Shown here: one piece after another, positions 38,938-48,030 of the stretch
How positions within the stretch are numbered: the first letter of the stretch is position 1
Layout: every line of letters starts with the position of its first letter
DNA from: Amaricoccus sp.
GTDB lineage: Bacteria; Pseudomonadota; Alphaproteobacteria; Rhodobacterales; Rhodobacteraceae
Direction of reading: 5' to 3'
Assembly (NCBI RefSeq): GCF_017993425.1
Contig: NZ_JAGOMQ010000014.1
Coordinates: 1-64,000 of the forward strand
DNA length: 64,000 nt
Notes under the pieces: generated by a model
The model's input: only the letters and a program-made list of their open reading frames with translations
Database searches by the model: none
Told to the model about the DNA's origin: nothing
Translations under genes and position numbers: made by a program

Positions 38938-39849
38938 TCAATCGTCGGTGACCGGAGACCACTCCGGGCCGGGGTCGAAGGCGGTGATGGCGGAGGCGGC
39001 GGCGAGGGTGTCCTCGTCGAGGTCGGCCTCGTAGACGACGCCGGCCTCGCTGACCATGAAGCTCATCACCCCGGTGTCGCGATAGGCCGAGGGGAAGGCG
39101 AGCAGCGCATGACCGCCGAGGAGCCGGCCGCCGATCACGTAGTCGGCGGCGCCCCCCGGCGCGGCGGGGCCTTGGCTGGTCAGGATGCGGAAGTAGTAAC
39201 CGTGGAACGGCTCGGGGTCCTGGTCCTGGCCGTCGATGGCGTAGCCCTCGGCGGCGGCGCGGGCCATGAAGTCGCCGACCGGGCTCTCCGGCTGGCCGGG
39301 CTCGGGCGGCCAGTAGAGGCCGTCATGCGTGCCCGGGTCGCTGATCAGGCTGGCGGCGAAGGAGGGCGCGCCGTCGCCGTCGGGATCGGCGGCGCGGTAG
39401 GCGCGCTGGGCGGCGACGTAGAGCCGCATCACCTCGATCACGTCGAGCTCGTTCTGGCCGATGCGGCGCATCAGCACCTCGTCGCGCGCCTCGGCGGCGT
39501 CGAAGCTCCAGCCGTCGGCGCCCTCGACGATCGGGCCGGGGAAGGGCCACTGGTCGCGGCCGACATAGAGCGTCGCCTTGTCGCCCACCGTCTCGATCCG
39601 GTGCATGGCGCGCCAGTCGGCGAGGAACTCGGCCCAGGCGTTGCGGTCGGCGACGTCGTCGCCGGAGAGGATCACGTCCTCGTTCTCCGGCCCGAACACC
39701 GCGACGAGGGCGTCGCGGTCCTTCGCCTCCAGCGCCGCGATCACCGCCTCGGCGGCGGCCTCGGGGCTCGGGAAGGTCTGCGGGGCGGCGAGCGCCGCGG
39801 GCGCTGCGGCGAGCGCGGCGAGCCCGAGCGCGAGACGGAATGCGGTCAT
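38938..39849 (-). CDS. DUF2950 family exported protein
   Basis: A 303-aa protein with a signal peptide (RLALGLAALAAAPAALAAPQ). The body matches DUF2950: FPSPEAAAEAVIAALEAKDRDALVAVFG, WPFPGPIVEGADGWSFDAAEARDEVLMRRIGQNEL, FHGYYFRILTSQGPAAPGGA and YRDTGVMSFMVSEAGVVYE. DUF2950 genes usually accompany DUF3300 genes, as here (22-bp gap). Location is periplasm or outer membrane; function is unknown. Confidence 0.9.
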   Translation of the reverse strand: MTAFRLALGLAALAAAPAALAAPQTFPSPEAAAEAVIAALEAKDRDALVAVFGPENEDVILSGDDVADRNAWAEFLADWRAMHRIETVGDKATLYVGRDQWPFPGPIVEGADGWSFDAAEARDEVLMRRIGQNELDVIEVMRLYVAAQRAYRAADPDGDGAPSFAASLISDPGTHDGLYWPPEPGQPESPVGDFMARAAAEGYAIDGQDQDPEPFHGYYFRILTSQGPAAPGGAADYVIGGRLLGGHALLAFPSAYRDTGVMSFMVSEAGVVYEADLDEDTLAAASAITAFDPGPEWSPVTDD

Positions 39850-39871
39850 GGCCTGATCTCCACGGCTGTTC

Positions 39872-41455
39872 TCACCTGCGCCGCCCGCCGGCGCTGCCCC
39901 GTCCCCGCGCCCCGGCATGGCCGGCGCGGCCGGCATGGGCGGGCTTCTTGAAGGCGGAGGACTTCGCCGCCGGCTTCTTGACCGGCGGGCGCGACGCGGA
40001 CGGCTTGGCCACCGGCTTGCGCTTGGCGGCGGCGGCCTTCGCGGCGGGCGACGCGCTCGACTGCGCCCGGGCGCGGGCGGCGTCGACCTTGGGGGCGCCC
40101 TCGGCACGCGGGGTGAAGGCGCGATCGGCCCCGGGCTTGCGCGCGGGGACGTCGCCGCGCTTCGCCTGCGCGGCCTCGAGCTTCGCGCGCGCCTCGCCGC
40201 CGCCGGCCTCGGGATGCGCCGCCTGGATCTTGCTGCGCGCCGCGGCGGCGCCGCCCGATCCCTGCGCGGCCTCGAGCCGGCTGCGCGCCGCGCCGTCGCC
40301 GGCGCGCGCGGCCGCAAGGCCGGCCCCTGCCCCGGCGCCGGCCAGCGCCGCGGCGGCCGCGCCGCCCCCGCCCTCCTCGTGGCGCGCCTCCAGCTTGGCG
40401 CGCGCCTCGTCGCGGCGGGCGGCGTCGGGCGTGAAGGCGCCCTCGCGGCGGGGATGCTCGGGGTCGACGCCTCCGAGCCGGCCGCGCGCCTCGTCGAGCC
40501 GCGGCGTGTCGCCGGCGTCGATGCGCTCGCGCGCCGCCGCGGCGCGGTCGGGATCGAGCTGGCCGTCGCCGTCGACGATCACCCGGTTGCGGTCGCGGTC
40601 GATGTTGACGTCGCCGTCGATGTCGATGTCGCGGTCGGGGCGCGGGTAGAACTCGCCGTCGTCCCAGTCGACGTGGTGGTCGTGGTCGTGCCAGTAGTCG
40701 TTCCAGTCGTCGTCGTCGTCGAAGATCTCGTCGACGAGGAGCGCGCTGCCGAAGGCGATCGCGCCGGTCGTCAGCCAGTAGTTCGGGCCGTAGCCGACCG
40801 GGTCGGTGGTGACATAGGTCGAGCCGGTGGGCGCGGCGGCGTAGACGACGCTCGGGTCGTAGCTCGGCACGTAGACCGTCTCGGGGTCGGTCGGGGCGAT
40901 GCTTATGGCGCCCCCGTCGTCCACGGAGACGGTCTGCGCCTCGTTGGAGGTGAGCTGGCCGACCGCCTGGGCCTGGGCGCGCAGCCGCTGCGCCGAATCG
41001 AGCACGTCGTCGGTCTGGGCGAGGACGGCGTTCCCGAGCGTCTCGGTGCCGTCGAGATCGTCGGCCATGCGCTCGATCACCACGGGGAAGCCGCTCGCCA
41101 GCACGGCGACGCTCGGGTCCCAGCCCTCGGCCCCGGCGGCAGCGTCGCGGTCGGCGGCCGGCATCTCGCGGTTCGCGTCGACCCAGCGATCGGCCTTGGC
41201 GACGTCGAGCGGGAAGGTGGCGGCGACGAGAATCTGGTTGAAGAGCGCGTCGGGGTAGAGCGCGTAGGGCGCGAGCAGCAGGTCGAGCTCGTCGTCGGTC
41301 AGCAGCGCCTCCGCCGGCGCCGCGGCGTCAGGCGGAGCGGGAGGCGCCTCCGGCTGCGCGAGGGCGGCGGGACGCGGCTCGGGGGCCGGCTCCTGCGCCC
41401 CTGCCCCGGCCGCCGCGGCCAGGGTCGCCGCCGCGAGGGCGATGGCTTTCCGCAT
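39872..41455 (-). CDS. DUF3300 family exported protein with acidic and Ala/Lys tails
   Basis: About 527 aa. ATG 41455 is preferred because GGAGGA lies seven bases upstream; an ATG two codons earlier is too close. After the signal peptide (RKAIALAAATLAAAAGAGAQ) comes the DUF3300 core: LLAPYALYPDALFNQILVAA, VYVPSYDPSVVYAA. Then an Asp/His/Trp-rich stretch (DDDDDWNDYWHDHDHHVDWDDG), an Asp-x-Asp repeat (DIDIDGDVNIDRDRNR) that could bind cations, and a long Ala/Lys/Arg tail with ARAKLEAxx repeats. Likely co-transcribed with the DUF2950 gene. Function unknown. Confidence 0.9.
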   Translation of the reverse strand: MRKAIALAAATLAAAAGAGAQEPAPEPRPAALAQPEAPPAPPDAAAPAEALLTDDELDLLLAPYALYPDALFNQILVAATFPLDVAKADRWVDANREMPAADRDAAAGAEGWDPSVAVLASGFPVVIERMADDLDGTETLGNAVLAQTDDVLDSAQRLRAQAQAVGQLTSNEAQTVSVDDGGAISIAPTDPETVYVPSYDPSVVYAAAPTGSTYVTTDPVGYGPNYWLTTGAIAFGSALLVDEIFDDDDDWNDYWHDHDHHVDWDDGEFYPRPDRDIDIDGDVNIDRDRNRVIVDGDGQLDPDRAAAARERIDAGDTPRLDEARGRLGGVDPEHPRREGAFTPDAARRDEARAKLEARHEEGGGGAAAAALAGAGAGAGLAAARAGDGAARSRLEAAQGSGGAAAARSKIQAAHPEAGGGEARAKLEAAQAKRGDVPARKPGADRAFTPRAEGAPKVDAARARAQSSASPAAKAAAAKRKPVAKPSASRPPVKKPAAKSSAFKKPAHAGRAGHAGARGRGSAGGRRR

Positions 41456-41540
41456 CGACATTTCCTCCCTGCACCCGAGATCTCCGCCTCGCTCGCGCGA
41501 TGATAGCACGCCCGGCGCCATCCGCCAGCGAGTCGCGTCC

Positions 41541-42509
41541 TCAGCCGACGCGGCCGCCGAGCTCGTCCTCGACATGGGCGGCGACGATGGCGTCGAAGGA
41601 GGCGTCGGCGCGGAAGCCGAGGCCCGCGGCGCGGCTCGCGTCGAACTGCGTCGGCCAGCCGGCGACGATGCGGCGGATGGTCTCGTCGGGCTCGCGGCGG
41701 ATCAGGGCGACCGCGTCGTCGCCGGCGGCGCGGCGCAGCGCCTCGATCTCCTCGCCGACGGTGGCGGAGAGGCCGGGCATGGTGAGGTTGCGGCGCGGGC
41801 CGATGGCGGAGAGGTCCATGGCGAGGGCATGGCGGAAGAAGCCGACCGCGGCGCGGGGGCTCGCGAACCAGTGGCGGACGTCCTCCTCGACCGGCAGCAC
41901 CGCCTCCTGGCCGGCGAGCGGCTCGCGCAGGATGTTGGAGAAGAAGCCGGAGGCGGCCTTGTTGGGCTTGCCCGGGCGCACGCAGATGGTGGGGAGGCGG
42001 ATGCCGACGCCGTCGAGGAAGCCCTTGCGGGTGTAGTCGGCGAGCATCAGCTCGCCCATGGCCTTCTGCGCGCCGTAGCTGGTCAGCGGCGTCAGGTGGA
42101 AGTCGTCGGGGATGGTGTCCGGGAAGGGCGCGCCGAAGACGGCGATCGAGGAGGCGAAGATCACCTTCGGGCAGTAGTCCGGCAGGGTGCGGATGGCGTC
42201 GAGCAGGGCGCGCGTGCCGTCGAAGTTGACGGCGTAGCCCTTCTCGAGGTCGGCCTCGGCCTCGCCGGAGACCACGGCGGCGAGGTGGAAGATCACGTCG
42301 GGCCGCTTGGCGATGCGGGCGGCGACGGCGGCCGGGTCGGCGATGTCGAGGGTGGTGGAGACGGTTGCGACCGAGGCGCCGGCGGGGACCTTCGGCTCGA
42401 CGACGTCGACGAGGGTGAGGCGGGTCAGCCCGGGGGGCGGGTCGCTGACCAGCGAGCGGGCGAGCTTGACGCCGATCATGCCGGCGGCGCCGGTGACGAG
42501 GATGTGCAT
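41541..42509 (-). CDS. denD: D-erythronate dehydrogenase-like NAD-dependent epimerase/dehydratase
   Basis: A 322-aa extended short-chain dehydrogenase. The NAD site is ILVTGAAGMIGVKLA; the active site is SSIAVFG with Tyr-x3-Lys in SYGAQKAMGE; FLDGVGIRLPTICVRPGKPNKAASGFFSNIL and VRHWFASPRAAVGFFRHAL match DenD, which oxidises D-erythronate to 2-keto-D-erythronate. GGGAGG precedes the ATG. The kinase and decarboxylase partners (OtnK/OtnC) are not in this window. It follows lpxI on the same strand, where lpxB is often found in relatives. Confidence 0.88.
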   Translation of the reverse strand: MHILVTGAAGMIGVKLARSLVSDPPPGLTRLTLVDVVEPKVPAGASVATVSTTLDIADPAAVAARIAKRPDVIFHLAAVVSGEAEADLEKGYAVNFDGTRALLDAIRTLPDYCPKVIFASSIAVFGAPFPDTIPDDFHLTPLTSYGAQKAMGELMLADYTRKGFLDGVGIRLPTICVRPGKPNKAASGFFSNILREPLAGQEAVLPVEEDVRHWFASPRAAVGFFRHALAMDLSAIGPRRNLTMPGLSATVGEEIEALRRAAGDDAVALIRREPDETIRRIVAGWPTQFDASRAAGLGFRADASFDAIVAAHVEDELGGRVG

Positions 42510-42577
42510 GTGTCCCTCCCGAGGCTTTCCGCCGAGCTAGCACGCGCCCGGCGGGGTGGGCAACGGCAGGGGAAGGA

Positions 42578-43423
42578 TCAGGGCGCGCGGCCCCAGAGGA
42601 ACAGGCCGGCGCGGTCGGCGGCGGCGATCGTCTCCTCGCGGCCGAGGACGAGGACGCCGCCCGCCTGCACGACGACGCCGGCGAGGCCGGCGGCGGCGGC
42701 GGCGGCGATGGTGTCGGGGCCGATCGCCGGCAGGTCCATCCGCCAGTCCTGCCCGGGCTTCGGGGCCTTGAGGAGCACGCCGCGGGCCCCCTTGGGGTCG
42801 TGGCGGAACGGGCCGGCGGTGCGGGCGACGAAGGCGAGGAGCGCGTCGGTGCCCTGCACCGATTCGACCCCGAGGCAGACGCCCTGCGCCACGACGGCCG
42901 CCTGCCCGACATCCGCCGCGCCGATGGCCGCGACGATGGCGGCGGCGCGGGCGGCGTCGGCGCGGTCGTCCTCGCCCGGCTGGGCCCGGGTGGGCGCGCC
43001 CGGCAGGGCGACGAGCCCGTCGACGATCGCCTGGGCGGGAACGAGCAGGAAGCCCTCGCCCTCGATCGCCTCGGCGACGGCGCGCAGCGTCCGGTCGTCG
43101 CCGCCCCGCACCGCGGCCAGCACCTTGGGCGCGAGGCGCAGCATGGTCAGGTCGAAGCGCAGCGGGTTGAGCGTGGGGCGGGCGATGCCGCCGGCGAAGG
43201 TCACGGCGCGGCAGCCGGCGGCGCGGAGCTCGGCGAAGAGCCGGCCGGGCTTCTCGAAGGCGGCCGTCACCACGGGGTGGCCCGCGGTCCAGTCGAGCGG
43301 CACGCCCTCGAAGGCGACGACGCGGTAGGACCGGCCGCGGCGGGCGCAGTCCTCGGCGATCAGCCGGGGCAGAACCCCGCGGCCCGCGACGATCGCGAGC
43401 CCGCCCTCGGCCCCGGCGCTCAG
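42578..43423 (-). CDS. lpxI: UDP-2,3-diacylglucosamine diphosphatase LpxI
   Basis: A 281-aa lipid A enzyme (DUF1009) that hydrolyses UDP-diacylglucosamine to lipid X. The conserved N-terminus GLAIVAGRGVLPRLIAEDCARRG and the C-terminal GPDTIAAAAAAGLAGVVVQAGGVLVL are present. No ATG, GTG or TTG lies in frame before the N-terminal motif; the first is GTG 43303, which would remove about 40 residues of it. CTG 43423 has GAGGGA six bases upstream and overlaps the stop of a small upstream frame (CTGA), so a CTG start with translational coupling is proposed. Confidence 0.88.
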   Translation of the reverse strand: MSAGAEGGLAIVAGRGVLPRLIAEDCARRGRSYRVVAFEGVPLDWTAGHPVVTAAFEKPGRLFAELRAAGCRAVTFAGGIARPTLNPLRFDLTMLRLAPKVLAAVRGGDDRTLRAVAEAIEGEGFLLVPAQAIVDGLVALPGAPTRAQPGEDDRADAARAAAIVAAIGAADVGQAAVVAQGVCLGVESVQGTDALLAFVARTAGPFRHDPKGARGVLLKAPKPGQDWRMDLPAIGPDTIAAAAAAGLAGVVVQAGGVLVLGREETIAAADRAGLFLWGRAP

Positions 43424-43608
43424 AGCCCGTCCCTCATGGCCGGACCGCGCGCGTCCGGCCGTCGCGGCGGCGCTCCCGGGGCACGGGGGCGCGCTAACAC
43501 GTGTGTTAGCGGGGTCAAATCCTTGAAATCAAAGAATAATCTCAGATCGTCAATCCTTTGGTCCCAAAGGTTGACGCTCCTCGTCGCGGCGCGCGTCCCG
43601 TCCGGCAT
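43420..43608 (-). CDS. Small open frame between lpxA and lpxI
   Basis: A 62-codon frame (MPDGTRAATRSVNLWDQRI...ending AMRDGL) that fills most of the lpxA-lpxI gap. Its TGA overlaps the proposed CTG start of lpxI. The DNA is less GC-rich than its surroundings and holds two strong inverted repeats, so it may be an inserted non-coding segment read through by chance. Its likely value is to bring ribosomes to lpxI. The product is not recognised. Confidence 0.35.
   Translation of the reverse strand: MPDGTRAATRSVNLWDQRIDDLRLFFDFKDLTPLTHVLARPRAPGAPPRRPDARGPAMRDGL
43492..43575. repeat. Two inverted repeats in the lpxA-lpxI gap
   Basis: CGCTAACAC-GT-GTGTTAGCG (43492-43511) has 9-bp arms. GTCAA(T)CCTTTGG-TC-CCAAAGGTTGAC (about 43549-43575) has 12 paired bases and one bulge. 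Between them is AT-richer DNA (TTGAAATCAAAGAATAATCT). They could form hairpins in the operon mRNA. Confidence 0.7.
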
Positions 43609-43626
43609 GGTCGCGCGCGCCCCGCG

Positions 43627-44436
43627 TCAGCCTTCGGGGATCGTGAAGGAGCGCGACGAGTCGGCGGCGATGAAATCGGCGACCTCGCGGACGAGGTCGT
43701 TGTCGGCCCGGGCGGCCGCCACCGCGGCGGCGCGCTCCTGCAGGGTTCCGCCGTCCTTCGCCTCGAAGATCTCGGCGTAGGCGGCGCGCAGGCCATGGAT
43801 GGCGGCGCGCTCGGCGCCGCGGCGCTTCAGGCCGACGAGGTTGAGGCCGGCGAGGCGCCCGCGGTTGCCGATGACCATGCCGTAGGGGATCACGTCGGCG
43901 GTGACGCCGGACATGCCGCCGATCATCGCGCCGCGGCCGATGCGGCAGAACTGGTGGACGGCCGAGAGGCCGCCGAGGATGACGTTGTCCTCGAGGATCA
44001 CGTGGCCCGAGAGGGTGGCGTTGTTCACCAGGATGACGTGGTTGCCGATCTGGCAGTCGTGGCCGACATGGATCGACATCATCAGCAGGTTGTCGTCGCC
44101 GACGCGGGTGATCCCCCCGCCGCCCTCGGTGCCGGGGTTGAGGGTCGCGTACTCGCGGATGCGGTTGCGGGCGCCGATGACGAGCTCGGTGCGCTCGCCG
44201 CGGAACTTCAGGTCCTGCGGGGCCGAGCCGATGCTGGCGAAGGGCCAGATCTCGGTGCCGTCGCCGATGGTGGTCACGCCGGAGATCACGACGTGGCTGT
44301 GCAGGCGCAGGCCCGCGCCGAGCGTCGCCTCGGGGCCGATCACGCAATAGGGACCGATGCGGCAGCCCGCGCCGATGCGCGCGCCCTCCTCGACGACCGC
44401 GGTCGGGTGGATCTCGGCGCTCGGGTCGATCGGCAT
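43627..44436 (-). CDS. lpxA: UDP-N-acetylglucosamine acyltransferase
   Basis: A 269-aa left-handed beta-helix enzyme, first step of lipid A synthesis. Hexapeptide repeats begin IHPTAVVEEGARIGAGCRIGPYCVIG; the catalytic His lies near MSIHVGHDCQIGNHVILVN, with GGLSAVHQFCRIGRGAMIGG; the C-terminal helices (LVGLKRRGAERAAIHGLRAAY) follow. The ATG is 2 bp after the fabZ stop. Order fabZ-lpxA-lpxI is standard. Confidence 0.97.
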   Translation of the reverse strand: MPIDPSAEIHPTAVVEEGARIGAGCRIGPYCVIGPEATLGAGLRLHSHVVISGVTTIGDGTEIWPFASIGSAPQDLKFRGERTELVIGARNRIREYATLNPGTEGGGGITRVGDDNLLMMSIHVGHDCQIGNHVILVNNATLSGHVILEDNVILGGLSAVHQFCRIGRGAMIGGMSGVTADVIPYGMVIGNRGRLAGLNLVGLKRRGAERAAIHGLRAAYAEIFEAKDGGTLQERAAAVAAARADNDLVREVADFIAADSSRSFTIPEG

Positions 44437-44438
44437 GG

Positions 44439-44924
44439 TCAGTCCTTGAGCCTCTTGTCGTCGGGCGGGATGATCATCGCGGTGAACTCGGCCTCGGCGA
44501 CGAGGGCCTCGTCGACCCGCGCCTCGCCGGTGAACTTCCACACCTTGCCGCGGCCGCGCAGGATGGCGATGTGCAGCTCCAGCCGGTCGCCGGGGGTGAC
44601 GGTCTGGCGGAACTTCGCGCCCTCGATCGACATGAAGTAGACGAGCGCGTCGCTGCCGACGAGGTCGAGCGTCTCGACGACGAGGACCGCGGCGGTCTGC
44701 GCCATCGCCTCGACGATCATCACGCCGGGCATGACGGGGCGCACCGGGAAGTGGCCCTCGAAATGCGGCTCGTTGACGGTGACCATCTTCAGCCCGACCG
44801 CGGACTTGCCCTTGTCGATGTTCACGACGCGGTCGATCAGCAGGAAAGGATAGCGGTGCGGGATCATCCGCTTGATGGCGAGGATGTCGGCCTGGCCGAG
44901 CGCGGCGTCGATGGACAGGCTCAT
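44439..44924 (-). CDS. fabZ: 3-hydroxyacyl-ACP dehydratase FabZ
   Basis: A 161-aa hot-dog-fold dehydratase of fatty-acid synthesis. [13 protein letters not shown] and the catalytic His/Glu in [23 protein letters not shown] are present. It lies between skp and lpxA in one operon and supplies hydroxyacyl balance for lipid A. Confidence 0.97.
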   Translation of the reverse strand: MSLSIDAALGQADILAIKRMIPHRYPFLLIDRVVNIDKGKSAVGLKMVTVNEPHFEGHFPVRPVMPGVMIVEAMAQTAAVLVVETLDLVGSDALVYFMSIEGAKFRQTVTPGDRLELHIAILRGRGKVWKFTGEARVDEALVAEAEFTAMIIPPDDKRLKD

Positions 44925-44937
44925 GCCCTTTCCCCCT

Positions 44938-45618
44938 TCATTCCGACCGCGCCGGCGGCGTCCCCGCCGGCGCCGGCTCGGCCTGCGGCGCAGGCTGCTG
45001 CGGCGACGGCGCGGGCTGCTGCGGCGGCAGCCGGTCCATTTCGGCGATCACCTCGTCGGTGACGTTGATCGACGGATCGGCGAGGAGCACGCTCGACTCG
45101 TCGAAGATCGCGAGGCCCCCCCGCCGCTCCATCAGCCCGACCAGCACCGGGCCGACGCCAGCGTAGAACTGGCGGCGCTTCTGGTCAAACTCCGTGGCCA
45201 GGGCGTTGGCGCGCTCGTCCTGCTGGCGGCGCGCCTCGACGACGCGGGCGTCGAAGTCGTCGGCGAGCTTGCGGAAGTCCGGCGGGCTCATCTCGCGGCG
45301 CTTGTCGTTCAGGCCGCGCTCCTCCTCCTCGAAGGCCGCCTCGATGCGCCGCGCCTCGGCGCGCAGCGCGTCGCGGGCCGCCTCCTCCTCGGCGAGGAGC
45401 GCCTGCCCGCGCTTCGAGCCGGTCAGGATGCGGTCCTGGTTGATGTAGAGGAAGGTCGGGCCGCCGGATGGCCCCGCCGGCCGCGACTGCGCGGGCAGCA
45501 GCGGGATCGGCGCGGGGCCGGGCGCTGGCGCCGTCCCCGCCTCCTGCGCGCCCGCCGCGCCGGCCGCCGCGGCGAGGGCGACGATGGAGGCCGCGACGGC
45601 GCGCCGGGTCCGCGCCAT
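44938..45618 (-). CDS. skp: OmpH/Skp-family periplasmic chaperone
   Basis: A 226-aa exported protein. The signal peptide is [20 protein letters not shown]. The long helical hairpin typical of Skp runs from [46 protein letters not shown] to [20 protein letters not shown]. It ends with a Pro/Ala/Gln tail that is longer than usual. It holds unfolded outer-membrane proteins for BamA, whose gene ends 4 bp upstream. ATG 45618 is chosen because the earlier open frame is a shadow of bamA. Confidence 0.9.
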   Translation of the reverse strand: MARTRRAVAASIVALAAAAGAAGAQEAGTAPAPGPAPIPLLPAQSRPAGPSGGPTFLYINQDRILTGSKRGQALLAEEEAARDALRAEARRIEAAFEEEERGLNDKRREMSPPDFRKLADDFDARVVEARRQQDERANALATEFDQKRRQFYAGVGPVLVGLMERRGGLAIFDESSVLLADPSINVTDEVIAEMDRLPPQQPAPSPQQPAPQAEPAPAGTPPARSE

Positions 45619-45622
45619 CGCC

Positions 45623-47983
45623 TCAGAAGCGCGTGGCGACGGTGAACCGGAAGCTCTCGGTCTCGTCATAGCTCTTGTCGCGCAGCGGTTGCGAGACGTC
45701 GAAGCGGAGCGGCGCGAACGGCGTCTCGACGAAGACGCTGACGCCGGCGGTGGCGCGCAGGTAGAAGTCGCTGTCGACATGGCCCATGGAGCCCGCGTCC
45801 TCGTCGAGGCCCCAGAGCGAGCCGACGTCGGAGAAGAGGCCGCCGTAGATGCCGTACTGCGAGAGCGGCCCGAGCGGGAAGCTGGCGTCGAGCCGCAGCA
45901 CCGAGAGATAGTTGCCGCCGAGCGGATCGTCGACCTCGCGGGTCTCCTGCGGCGAGGTGCAGTCCGGGTGCCGGTTGAAGCCGCAGACGTCGCGCGGGCC
46001 GACGCCGTTCCGGGCGAAGCCGCGGAAGCTGTCGCCGCCGGTGATGAACCGCTCGGTCACCCGCGAGCCGTCCTGCGCGAAGAGCGCGCCCGCCTCGAGC
46101 GTGGCCGAGAGCACGAGGTCCTCGTCGAAGAAGCTCGTATAGGCGCGCGCCGTGCCGCTGGTCTTGGAATAGGTCGCGTCGCCGCCGAGCCCGGCGAATT
46201 CCTGGTTCACGGTCAGGATGAAGCCCGCGGTCGGATCGATCGGCGAGTTGCGCCGGTCGTAGGTGTAGGTGAGCCCGACGCCGGAGGCGATCTGCTTGCC
46301 CTCTTCCTCCTGGATGATCCGCGACGTGTCGTTCTTCACGTCGAAGATGTCGTTCTGCTGGATGAAGTAGCGCAGCTGCAGCCGGCCGTTCTCGCTGAGC
46401 GGGAAGCCGACGCGCGGCACGAAGCCGATGTCGCGGGTCTTGTAGGCGGTCTCGTTGTAGTTGCGGTCGCGGTAGAAGACGTTGAACCCGCCGAGGAGGT
46501 CGCGGTCGAAGAGCGCCGGCTCGACGAAGGTCAGGTCGACGTTGGTGAACTGCGAGCTGGCGGTGACCGCCGCCGACACGGTCTGGCCGCGCCCGAGGAA
46601 GTTGCTCTCGGTGATCGAGATCTGCGCCGCGACGCCCTCCGAGGACGAGAACGACCCGCCGAGGTTGAGGCTGCCGGTCGGCTGCTCCTCGACCTCGACC
46701 GAGACGAGCGCGCGGCTGGGCGAGGTGCCCTCGTGGACGCCGACGGTGACGGTCTTGAAGAACTGCAGCGCCTTGATGCGGTTCTCGGCGTCGCGGATCT
46801 TGCGGGCGTTGAAGGCGTCGCCCTCGACGACGTCGAACTGCCGCCGGATCACCCGGTCGAGCGTGCGGGTGTTGCCGGTGATGTCGATGCGCTCGATGAA
46901 GACGCGCTGGCCCTCGACCAGCTCGAACGCGATGTCGACCGTGCGGTCGCCCTCGTTGCGGGTGACCCGCGGGCGGACGTCGAGGAAGGCGTAGCCCGCC
47001 TGCCCGGCCTGGAAGGCCATGCGCTCGACGACGCGGTCGACGAGCTTGGCGTTGTAGGTCCCGCCACCCAGCAGCGGCGCCAGCAGCGGCTCGAAGGCCG
47101 CCGGGTCGAGCCCCGGCACCGAGGAGGCGACGCTCATCTCGCCGAAGTCGTAGCGCGGGCCCTCGGAGACCACGAAGGTGACGAAGAAGCCGTTCCGCTC
47201 CGGCAGCAGCTCGGCGGTGGCCGAGCGGACGGTGAAGTCGATGAAGCCGCGCTCGAGGTAGAACTGGCGCAGCTGCTCGCGGTCGACCTCGAGCTTGTCC
47301 TGGTCGTACTGGCCGGAGCCGAAGACCGAGCTGAGGATGTTGGCCTGGCTGGTGCTGACCACGCGGCGCAGGCGGTTGTCGGAGAACACCTCGTTGCCGA
47401 TGAAGTTCACCCGCTGCACCCGGGTCGGGCGGCCCTCGACGACCTGGAAGACCAGGTTCACCCGGTTCTCCGGCAGGCGGATGATCACCGGCGTCACCTC
47501 GGCGCCGTAGCGGCCGGCGGCGCGGTAGGCGTCGATGATGCGCTGGGCGTCGGCCTCGGCGGCGGCGGCGGAGAAGGCCCGGCGCGAGCGCAGCTCGATC
47601 ACCTCGGCGAGCTTCTCGTCCTCGAGCGAGCGGTTGCCCTCGAAGGCGATCTGGTTGATCGACGGGTTCTCGACCACGGTGATGACGAGGCGGCCCGCCT
47701 CCGGCATCACGGTGACGTCCTCGAAGAGGCCGGTGTCGAAGAGCCGGCGCACCGCGAGGTTCATGTCCTCGGGGGTGACCGCCTGGCCGGGCTGGATGCC
47801 GGCGAAGACCCGGATGGTGTCGGCCTCGATGCGCTGGTTGCCGGCGACGTCGACGCGGCTGAAGGTTGCGACGCCCTGCGCGGACGCGGGCGGCGGCAGG
47901 ACCAGAAGGATCATCAGCGCCAGCAGCGCCGCCGCGCGGATCGCCGCATGGCCGACACGTCGCACGCCCCCGTGCTGCCCCAT
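45623..47983 (-). CDS. bamA: Outer-membrane assembly factor BamA
   Basis: A 786-aa Omp85 protein with a signal peptide (LLALMILLVLPPPASAQ), five POTRA domains (about 35-430) and a C-terminal 16-strand barrel. The lid-loop signature is SFRGFARNGVGPRD, and the chain ends in Phe as barrel insertases do. ATG 47983 is chosen; the frame runs on across rseP but that part is a shadow. It inserts barrel proteins into the outer membrane. Confidence 0.97.
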   Translation of the reverse strand: MGQHGGVRRVGHAAIRAAALLALMILLVLPPPASAQGVATFSRVDVAGNQRIEADTIRVFAGIQPGQAVTPEDMNLAVRRLFDTGLFEDVTVMPEAGRLVITVVENPSINQIAFEGNRSLEDEKLAEVIELRSRRAFSAAAAEADAQRIIDAYRAAGRYGAEVTPVIIRLPENRVNLVFQVVEGRPTRVQRVNFIGNEVFSDNRLRRVVSTSQANILSSVFGSGQYDQDKLEVDREQLRQFYLERGFIDFTVRSATAELLPERNGFFVTFVVSEGPRYDFGEMSVASSVPGLDPAAFEPLLAPLLGGGTYNAKLVDRVVERMAFQAGQAGYAFLDVRPRVTRNEGDRTVDIAFELVEGQRVFIERIDITGNTRTLDRVIRRQFDVVEGDAFNARKIRDAENRIKALQFFKTVTVGVHEGTSPSRALVSVEVEEQPTGSLNLGGSFSSSEGVAAQISITESNFLGRGQTVSAAVTASSQFTNVDLTFVEPALFDRDLLGGFNVFYRDRNYNETAYKTRDIGFVPRVGFPLSENGRLQLRYFIQQNDIFDVKNDTSRIIQEEEGKQIASGVGLTYTYDRRNSPIDPTAGFILTVNQEFAGLGGDATYSKTSGTARAYTSFFDEDLVLSATLEAGALFAQDGSRVTERFITGGDSFRGFARNGVGPRDVCGFNRHPDCTSPQETREVDDPLGGNYLSVLRLDASFPLGPLSQYGIYGGLFSDVGSLWGLDEDAGSMGHVDSDFYLRATAGVSVFVETPFAPLRFDVSQPLRDKSYDETESFRFTVATRF

Positions 47984-48030
47984 CGCCTGTCGCCCTTCTG
48001 CCCCGGCGGGCGGTTCGACCGCCCTGCTCT

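Noticed and set aside
43303-43305. GTG 43303 as the lpxI start
   Set aside because: It would remove the conserved nucleotide-binding N-terminus, which is encoded intact upstream.
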